Below, piece by piece: positions 58,119 to 64,000 of a stretch of 64,000 nucleotides of DNA. The notes under the pieces were generated by a model that did no database searches, had not been told where the DNA came from, and saw only the letters and a list, made by a program, of their open reading frames with translations. How positions within the stretch are numbered: position 1 is the stretch's first letter; each line of letters starts with the position of its first letter. The position numbers were made by a program, and so were the translations under genes. Source of the stretch: JASLDZ01 sp964242625 (GTDB lineage: Bacteria > Pseudomonadota > Alphaproteobacteria > Caulobacterales > Caulobacteraceae); NCBI GenBank assembly GCA_964242625.1, contig CAXTAO010000002.1, positions 1-64,000 of the forward strand, written 5' to 3'.

Positions 58119-58241
58119 GGCTCCTCCCCGACCATCCGAACGCGCGTTCGTCAACCGATGGCGCGCACGGGGGTTGCCGCCGCCCCGCGCGCGTCGGCTA
58201 TGGTCCGAACGGGCGCGCCGTCGCGCCGGAGGACCCCGACC

Positions 58242-60092
58242 GTGCGGACGGATCTTTCCCTTCTGCTCGTGATCGCGCTCGGGACCTCGGCCGCAGCGCC
58301 TGCGCCCCCGCGCATCCTGATGGACCAGCTCGGCTTCGAGGCGGACGGGCCCAAGCGGGCGGTGGTGGCGGACGCGGGGGATCGGCCGCTGCCCTGGACG
58401 GTGACGGACGCTCGCGGCCGGGTGGTCGCCCGCGGCGAGACGCGGCCGTTCGGCCCTGACCGCGCATCAGGCGACCGTGTGCAGCTGGCTGACCTGGCGA
58501 CGCTGCGCACGCCAGGCGAAGGCTACATGCTCGAGGTGGCGGGCGTGCGCAGCCGCCCGTTCGCGGTGGCGGCGCACCCGTTCCGCGCGCTGAAGTACGA
58601 CGCGCTGGGCTATTTCTACGAGACCCGCAGCGGCGTGCCGATCGAGGCGCGCTTCACGCCTCGCGCCGATCTCGCGCGCCCCGCCGGGCATCGGCCCGAC
58701 CGCGCCCCCTGCATCACCGGCCCCGACCGGCGCGGCACGGTGTGGCCGGGCTGCCCCTACACGCTCGACGTCACCGGCGGCTGGTATGACGCCGGCGACC
58801 AGGGCAAGTACGTCGTCAACGGCGGGGCTTCGGTCTGGCATCTCCTCAACGCCTGGGAGCGGACGCACGGCGGCCCGGGCCGGCCGGATGCGAGCTTCGA
58901 CGACGGCCGCGTGCGCATACCGGAGGCGGGGAACGGCCAGCCCGACCTGCTGGACGAGGCGCGGTGGGAGCTCGACTTCCTCTTGCGCATGCAGGTCCCG
59001 GCGGGCGCCAGGCTTCAGGTCGCCGAAGGAGTCGCGGGCGCGCGCTCGCCGCCGCCGCCGTTCCGCGAGATCGACGCGACGGGCCTCGTCCACCTCAAGG
59101 TCGCCGACCTGCACTGGACCAAGCTCCCTACCCCGCCGCAGGACGATCCGGAGCCGCGGCGGCTCTACCCCGTGTCGACGTCGGCGACGCTGAACCTCGC
59201 CGCGGTCGCCGCCCAGGGCGCGCGGGTGTGGCGCACGCTCGACCCTGCCTTCTCCGCCCGCTGCCTTCAGGCGGCGCGCGCCGCCTACGCCGCCGCCGAG
59301 CGCCACCCGGACATCTTCGTCGTGGGCGACTTCGACGGCAGCGGCGGCTACGGCGACCCGCACCTCGACGACGAGCGCTGGTGGGCCGCCGCCGAGCTCT
59401 TCGCCACCACGGGCGAGGACCGCTACGGCCGCGCGCTGCACGCCTCGCCGCTGTGGGGAGCCGCGCCCGGCGCGGGCATGAGCGACATTTCCTGGGCCGA
59501 CACCGCGGGCATGGGGGCGGCGAGCCTCCTCACCGCGCCGGACCACCTGTCGCCGTCCGACCGCGCCACCCTGCGGGCGGCGTGGCTGAAGGGGGCGGAC
59601 GCCTACCTCGCCCAGGGGCGGGGGGAGGGCTACCTCCTGCCCTATGCGCCCGGCGGCTATCCGTGGGGTTCCAACGGCGCCCTCCTCGACCATGCGGTGG
59701 TGCTGGGACTGGCCTACGACCTGACGGGCGAGCGTCGCTATCGTGACGGCGCGGTGGATGCGCTCGATTACGTGCTGGGGCGCAACCCGCTCGACCAGTC
59801 CTACGTCACGGGCTACGGCGCGCGGCCAATGCTTCACCCGCACCACAGGTTCTGGGCGAAGCAGTTCGATCCGCGCATGCCGGACCCGCCGCCGGGCGTG
59901 CTCTCCGGCGGTCCGAACTCAACCGCCATGGTCGACGACGTCTCGCGCACGCTGAAGGGCGGCTGCGCGCCGGAGCGGTGTTGGCTCGACGATGCGCGCG
60001 CCTTCACCTTCAACGAGGTGGCGATCAACTGGAACGCGCCCCTGTTCTGGGTGGCCGCCTTCGTCGACGGCACGGCGCAGGCGCCCGGCTAG
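58242..60092 (+). CDS. Secreted glycoside hydrolase family 9 endoglucanase
   Basis: 616 residues. GTG start behind GGAGGA, signal peptide DLSLLLVIALGTSAAA, N-terminal Ig-like CelD_N domain (ILMDQLGFEADGPKRAVVADAGDRPLPWTVTD), then the (alpha/alpha)6 GH9 domain. Catalytic features: GGWYDAGDQGKYVVNGG (the two Asp), SADVLDYVLGRNPL-like DALDYVLGRNPLDQSYVTGYG, HPHHRFWA, and NEVAINWNAPLFWVAA with the acid Glu. Cleaves beta-1,4-glucans. Its TAG stop shares CTAG with the halogenase gene. Confidence 0.93.
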   Translation: MRTDLSLLLVIALGTSAAAPAPPRILMDQLGFEADGPKRAVVADAGDRPLPWTVTDARGRVVARGETRPFGPDRASGDRVQLADLATLRTPGEGYMLEVAGVRSRPFAVAAHPFRALKYDALGYFYETRSGVPIEARFTPRADLARPAGHRPDRAPCITGPDRRGTVWPGCPYTLDVTGGWYDAGDQGKYVVNGGASVWHLLNAWERTHGGPGRPDASFDDGRVRIPEAGNGQPDLLDEARWELDFLLRMQVPAGARLQVAEGVAGARSPPPPFREIDATGLVHLKVADLHWTKLPTPPQDDPEPRRLYPVSTSATLNLAAVAAQGARVWRTLDPAFSARCLQAARAAYAAAERHPDIFVVGDFDGSGGYGDPHLDDERWWAAAELFATTGEDRYGRALHASPLWGAAPGAGMSDISWADTAGMGAASLLTAPDHLSPSDRATLRAAWLKGADAYLAQGRGEGYLLPYAPGGYPWGSNGALLDHAVVLGLAYDLTGERRYRDGAVDALDYVLGRNPLDQSYVTGYGARPMLHPHHRFWAKQFDPRMPDPPPGVLSGGPNSTAMVDDVSRTLKGGCAPERCWLDDARAFTFNEVAINWNAPLFWVAAFVDGTAQAPG

Positions 60093-61606
60093 GCCGCGCG
60101 CTCCTCGCCCAGCTCGGCGCGCAGCCACTCGGCCTGGGTGGGCATGCGCCGCGCGAGCGCCTCGTGGCCGGAGGCGAGCCCGCGCAGCATGTCGAGCACG
60201 CGCCGCTCGTCCAGCGCGTCGACCAGCGGATCGTAGCCCTCGGGGATCACGCCCTGGCCGATCAGGACCGCGACCCAGCTGGGGATCGAGAACAGCTCGT
60301 CGTCGTAGCGGAACACGCGACCCTTCTCGCGGAAGAGTTCGAGCTTGTGCCGGAGGCTGTCGGGCAAATCCATGGACGACACGTGCCGCCAGAACTCGGA
60401 GTCGCGCCGCGCGGTGGCGTGGTAGTGCAGGATCACGAAGTCTCGCACGCCGTCGAAGGCGCGCGCCATGGCGCGGTTGTACTCGTCGCGCTCGACGGCC
60501 GAGAACCGCCGGTCGGGGAACAGCGCGAAGAGCTTGGAGACGCCGGTCTGGATCAGGTGGATGCTGGTCGACTCGAGCGGCTCCAGGAACCCGCCCGATA
60601 GCCCCAGCGCCACGACATTGCCCTCCCACAGCCGCTCGCGCCGGCCGGTGCGGAAACGGATGGGTCGCGGTTCGCCCTCGGGCGCGCCGTCCAGCCCCGC
60701 GCGAAGCGCCCGGGCGGCTTCGTCGTCGGTGGTGAAGGCGCTGCAATAGACGTGGCCGTTGCCCGTGCGGTGCTGGAGCGGGATGCGCCAGCGCCAGCCG
60801 GCCACGTCGGCGGTGGAGCGCGTGTAGGGCAGGAGCGGCTCAGTGCGCGCGCACGGCATGGCGAGCGCGCGGTCGCAGGGCAGCCAGTGCGACCAGTCGC
60901 GGAACGGCACGCCCATCGCCTCGCCGAGGAGGAGGCTCCGCAGGCCCGAGCAGTCGATGAAGAGGTCGCCTTCGATGCGACGTCCGTCCGCCAGCCGCAC
61001 GGCCGCGACGTGGCCGTTGGCGGCGTCGTGCTCCACGCCCTCGATGCGGCCTTCGATCCGGCGCACGCCCTGCGCCTCCGCCCGGCGGCGGAGGAAGGCC
61101 GCGTAGAGGCCGGCGTCGAAATGGTAGGCGTAGTTGACGCCCGCGAGCGGGGAGGTCGGATCACCGCCGGGTCGCGTGAACCGCCCCTGCAGCGCCATGT
61201 GGGTGGAGAGCGCGTGGCGGTCGAGACCGGCCACCCCCGGCGCCCCGCGCAGCTTGAGCCACAGGTGGTGGAAGCCGATCCCCTGGATGTCGCGGCCCAG
61301 CGCGCCGAAGTGGTGGACGTAGCGGTCCGCGCCGTCGCGCCAGCCGACGAACTCGATGCCGAGCTTGATCGTGCCCCGCGTGGCGCGGAGGAACTCGCGC
61401 TCGTCGACGCCCAGGAGCGCGTTGAAGTCGCGGATCGGCGGAATGGTCGCCTCACCCACGCCGACCGTGCCGATCTCCTCCGACTCGATCAGCGTCAGCG
61501 TGCGCCGCCCGTCGTCCAGAAAGCGCGCGGCGGCGGCCGCGGCCATCCAGCCGGCCGTGCCGCCCCCCACGATCACCACCGAGCGGATGGGGTCCGGCGC
61601 GCTCAC
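60089..61606 (-). CDS. Tryptophan 7-halogenase family flavoprotein (flavin-dependent halogenase)
   Basis: 505 residues. FAD site VIVGGGTAGWMAAAAAARFL (about residues 11-30), halogenase Glu region IGTVGVGEATIPPIRDF, FIDCSGLRSLLLGEAM, the family-specific WRWRIPLQHRTGNG (WxWxIP, about 267-280), and GGFLEPLESTSIHLIQTGV. FADH2-dependent halogenases of this group, often beside TonB receptors, brominate indoles in vitro (for example BrvH of Brevundimonas). Natural substrate unknown. GTG start overlaps the upstream gene by 4 nt. Confidence 0.9.
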   Translation of the reverse strand: MSAPDPIRSVVIVGGGTAGWMAAAAAARFLDDGRRTLTLIESEEIGTVGVGEATIPPIRDFNALLGVDEREFLRATRGTIKLGIEFVGWRDGADRYVHHFGALGRDIQGIGFHHLWLKLRGAPGVAGLDRHALSTHMALQGRFTRPGGDPTSPLAGVNYAYHFDAGLYAAFLRRRAEAQGVRRIEGRIEGVEHDAANGHVAAVRLADGRRIEGDLFIDCSGLRSLLLGEAMGVPFRDWSHWLPCDRALAMPCARTEPLLPYTRSTADVAGWRWRIPLQHRTGNGHVYCSAFTTDDEAARALRAGLDGAPEGEPRPIRFRTGRRERLWEGNVVALGLSGGFLEPLESTSIHLIQTGVSKLFALFPDRRFSAVERDEYNRAMARAFDGVRDFVILHYHATARRDSEFWRHVSSMDLPDSLRHKLELFREKGRVFRYDDELFSIPSWVAVLIGQGVIPEGYDPLVDALDERRVLDMLRGLASGHEALARRMPTQAEWLRAELGEERAA

Positions 61607-63066
61607 GCCCGGGCCTTCGCCGCCTGGGCGGCGGCGCTCCCGCCGCGGTAGGCGGGCAGGCGCGCCGTGGCGCCCGCGAGCCCCGCCGCCAGCGCGCGCA
61701 GGGCGGCGGCGAGGTGCGCGGGATCTCCGGCGGCGTCGAGTGGATCGAGGCGGCGCGGCTCCAAGCCCAGTCCGAGCAGCAGCGACAGCCACGCCTCGCG
61801 GTCGAAGGCGTCGTCGTCGCGGTGCGGAAGGCGGCCGCGGGCGAGGAAAGCCTCCTCGAGGCGCGCGAGCGTGTCCGGCTTCGGCGCCTCGGCCGCGCCG
61901 CGCCAGAACGCGCCCTCGCGCCGCGACGAGCGCTGCAGCGCGAGCGCGGTGATGTCGCGCACAGAGTCGAGTTCGCGTGCGCTGCGACGGTTGTACTCGG
62001 CCAGTTCCAGCGCGGCCATGTCGCGGCCGGGCAGAAGGTCGAGCGCGCGCACCACGGCGGCGGCGGCGAGGCGGGTATGAGCCTCCGTCAGCGGCGGCGC
62101 GACCGCGGCGGCGTCCCCGACCGTCAGCACAGCGCCCGACCAGGCGTCCCGCCGCCGTCCCGGGCGGATGGCCACGGGCGCCTCGCCCTCGGGAAGGACG
62201 CGCTCCGCCTCGCCCTCGCCGGCCGCGCCCGATGCGTAGGCGAGCCCGCGCCACGTGCCGTCGAGTGTCGGGGCGGTCCATGTCCAGCCTACGTCCACCG
62301 CCGTGCGCGCAGCGAGAAGTGTGGGCGCACGCGCGGCGGGGCCGGCGAGCCGCACGCGGTCGGCGGGCAGGACGGCGCTCCAGTCCTCCCGGCTGTCCGC
62401 GGGATGGGCGAGCACGGCGGCCGGCCCGCTCGCGTCGATGAAGAGGTCCGCCTCGACCCGCCGACCGTCGGCCAGGCGCACGGCGCGAAGCCGCCCGGCA
62501 TTGTCGCGCTCGGCCACTACGCGCGCCGCCGAGACGGAGCGCACGCCGGCGCGCGCGCCCAGCTCGACCAGGAGGTCGCGCCAGCGCTGCGCGGACAGCG
62601 CCAGGCCGTAGTCGAACGACGCCGCCTCGGTCGGCGGCGCGAAGCGGTCGGCCTCTCCCATGACCGCGGCGGGGAGGTGGCGATGGTAAGGGGCGACGGC
62701 GGGGTCGATACGTCGCGCCTGCAGCCAGTGCTGGTGGAAGGCTCCGGGCCCCACCGCCGCCCCGGGCGCGCCGGCCGCCTGTACGAAGGCCGAACCGTCG
62801 GCGCGCCATCGCTCGAACCGCAGGCCCAGCCGGGGCAGGGCGCCCGCGGCGAGCAGGTCGTCCTCGTCGAGGCCGAGGAGCTCGAGCACGGGATCGTCGG
62901 GCGCGATCACCGCAGGCAGCCGGTCGGCCAGCGCGTCCGGCGCCACGGGAAGGTCCACGCGCGTCACGGCGACGCTGCGCAGCGCACGGGCGAACGCGGC
63001 CGCAGCCAGCGCCGCGGTCGCGCCCCCGCCCGCCACCAGCACGCTTCGGATCGGTTCGCGCGTCAC
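61603..63066 (-). CDS. Degenerate tryptophan-halogenase-like flavoprotein
   Basis: 487 residues, with the overall halogenase layout (RSVLVAGGGATAALAAAAFARAL at the N-terminus, VRLADGRRVEADLFIDASG, SREDWSAVLPADRVRLAG, LTVGDAAAVAPPLTEAHTRLAAAAVVRAL, LAEYNRRSARELDSVRDITALALQRSSRREGAFWR). The GxGxxGW motif has become GGGATAAL, the WxWxIP motif is VGWTWTAP, and the catalytic GEATIP region is absent. Flanked and coupled by intact relatives on both sides, so it is unlikely to be a random decay product. May be a partner subunit or a different flavoenzyme. Confidence 0.75.
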   Translation of the reverse strand: MTREPIRSVLVAGGGATAALAAAAFARALRSVAVTRVDLPVAPDALADRLPAVIAPDDPVLELLGLDEDDLLAAGALPRLGLRFERWRADGSAFVQAAGAPGAAVGPGAFHQHWLQARRIDPAVAPYHRHLPAAVMGEADRFAPPTEAASFDYGLALSAQRWRDLLVELGARAGVRSVSAARVVAERDNAGRLRAVRLADGRRVEADLFIDASGPAAVLAHPADSREDWSAVLPADRVRLAGPAARAPTLLAARTAVDVGWTWTAPTLDGTWRGLAYASGAAGEGEAERVLPEGEAPVAIRPGRRRDAWSGAVLTVGDAAAVAPPLTEAHTRLAAAAVVRALDLLPGRDMAALELAEYNRRSARELDSVRDITALALQRSSRREGAFWRGAAEAPKPDTLARLEEAFLARGRLPHRDDDAFDREAWLSLLLGLGLEPRRLDPLDAAGDPAHLAAALRALAAGLAGATARLPAYRGGSAAAQAAKARA

Positions 63067-63078
63067 CTCGGCGCGGTC

Positions 63079-64000
63079 TTAGGCTGCGGGGGCGAGCGCG
63101 CCGAGGCGGCGGATCGCCTCGCGATGAGGGGGCATGGCGGCCGCCTCCGCAGCCACGCGCCGCCGCATGCCATCCGCGGCTCTCGCCAGCCCGTCGAGGG
63201 CGGGGTTGTCGGCGCGCTGGTCGCGGCCTTCGGGGCGGAGCCCCTGGCCGAGGTAGACGGCCACCCAGCTCGGCTCGAGGAACAGCCCCTCGCCGTAGTG
63301 CTCAACCCGGCCGGCGCGGCGCCACAACTCCATCTTCTCCCGGAGCGAGTCGGGGATCGTCATGTTCCGTACGTGCCGCCAGAACCCCGAGTCGTCGCGT
63401 GTGGTCAGGTGGTAGTGGAGGATCAGGAAGTCGCGGATGCGGTCGTACTCCATGTCGATCAGCCGGTTGAACGCCTCGCGGTCGGCCTCTTCGACCTCCC
63501 GTTCCGGAAAGAGCTCGATCAACCGCGTGATCGCCATCTGGGCGAGATAGAGGCTGGTCGACTCGAGCGGCTCCAAAAACCCCGACGCCAGCCCCACCGC
63601 CACCACGTTGGCCACCCAGCTGCGCCGACGCCGGCCCGCCTGGAAACGCAGCACGCGCGGGTCGGCCAGGGGCGCGCCGTCCAGCGCGGCGAGAAGGTCG
63701 TCGGTCGCGGCGTTCTCGTCGGTGAAGGCGCTGGCGAAGACGTAGCCGTTGCCCGTGCGGTGCTGCAGCGGGATGCGCCAGCGCCAGCCGGCGGCGCGGG
63801 CGGTGGCTCGGGTGGCGGGCGACAGGGGCCCGGGCGCCGAGGCGCAGGGCGCAGCCACCGCGCGGTCGCACGGCAGCCAGTGCGACCAGTCCTCCCAGCC
63901 CTCCTCCAGCGTCTGGCCGAGAAGGAGCGAGCGGAAGCCCGAGCAGTCCACGAAGAGGTCGGCCTCCAGCCGTCGCCCGTCGGCTAGCCGCACCGCCGCC
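63079..64000 (-). CDS. Tryptophan halogenase family flavoprotein, 5' end outside window
   Basis: At least 307 C-terminal residues. They contain VDCSGFRSLLLGQTL, GWRWRIPLQHRTGNGYVFASAF, GLASGFLEPLESTSLYLAQMAI, and FNRLIDMEYDRIRDFLILHYHLTTRDDSGFWRHVRNM. Clearly closer to the gene at 60089 than to the degenerate middle one. The N-terminal FAD region lies beyond the right edge. Twelve nt separate its stop from the next gene, consistent with one operon. Confidence 0.9.
   Translation of the reverse strand, partial: AAVRLADGRRLEADLFVDCSGFRSLLLGQTLEEGWEDWSHWLPCDRAVAAPCASAPGPLSPATRATARAAGWRWRIPLQHRTGNGYVFASAFTDENAATDDLLAALDGAPLADPRVLRFQAGRRRRSWVANVVAVGLASGFLEPLESTSLYLAQMAITRLIELFPEREVEEADREAFNRLIDMEYDRIRDFLILHYHLTTRDDSGFWRHVRNMTIPDSLREKMELWRRAGRVEHYGEGLFLEPSWVAVYLGQGLRPEGRDQRADNPALDGLARAADGMRRRVAAEAAAMPPHREAIRRLGALAPAA

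Noticed and set aside
58154..58156. TTG at 58152-58154 as start of the GT2-like gene
   Set aside because: No Shine-Dalgarno, whereas the TTG at 58116-58118 follows GGGGAGGAG and gives the normal GT2 N-terminus.

Overview
The window is very GC-rich, densely packed DNA from an alphaproteobacterium, most likely a Caulobacterales member (Caulobacter, Phenylobacterium or Brevundimonas relative). This is an inference. It rests on the lipid A/Kdo gene run (ABC exporter, DUF374, kdtA, lpxK, DUF2093), DUF4170, many TonB/carbohydrate-utilisation style genes, a Caulobacter-like tRNA promoter (TTGTCGC, 13 nt, CTATATC) and frequent 4-nt GTGA stop/start overlaps. No gap without a gene exceeds about 260 bases.

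Layout. 1-10 kb: a DEAD-box helicase running off the left edge, small membrane proteins, a GST, a histone-deacetylase-like hydrolase, ubiA with an overlapping methyltransferase, VOC and epimerase genes, pmbA, a CysQ-like phosphatase and DUF4170. 9.6-17 kb: a tyrosine phosphatase and a barrel-only outer-membrane protein, divergent from the envelope operon msbA-like/DUF374/kdtA/lpxK. 17-23 kb: the branched-chain 2-oxoacid dehydrogenase operon (E1alpha, E1beta, E2, E3). A small GIY-YIG nuclease element sits between E2 and E3. It is flanked by 40-bp inverted repeats with one mismatch, and by a 7-bp direct repeat that restores the ancestral gene junction when one copy is removed. 23-30.8 kb: tRNA-Ser(GGA), a Kef-type antiporter, TspO, a retropepsin-TPR protein, ohrR/ohr, a His-rich PadR regulator behind a cluster of palindromes, and a CoA-transferase pair. 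31-33.6 kb: an ECF sigma/anti-sigma pair, a general-stress protein and a His-rich secreted protein. 33.7-48.4 kb: glycerol kinase, an MFS transporter with a Tat-exported M24 peptidase, a GH3 beta-glucosidase, a TonB siderophore-receptor operon, a PEP-CTERM LamG protein, an SDR, a galactonate dehydratase and a PPIase.

48.5-58.1 kb holds two converging glycan operons. One is sulfotransferase-like/GT/GT2. The other is GT2/GH5-like/a 1237-residue double glycosyltransferase. 58.2-64 kb: a secreted GH9 glucanase faces three tandem tryptophan-halogenase-family flavoproteins. The middle one has lost the family motifs and the last is cut by the window edge.

The most unusual item is the inverted-repeat GIY-YIG element in the bkd operon. 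Next are the 14-bp dyad that covers the padR ribosome-binding site, the degenerate halogenase paralogue, the REP-like hairpin used as coding sequence in the E2 linker, and the repeated use of CTAG as a shared stop for tail-to-tail genes.
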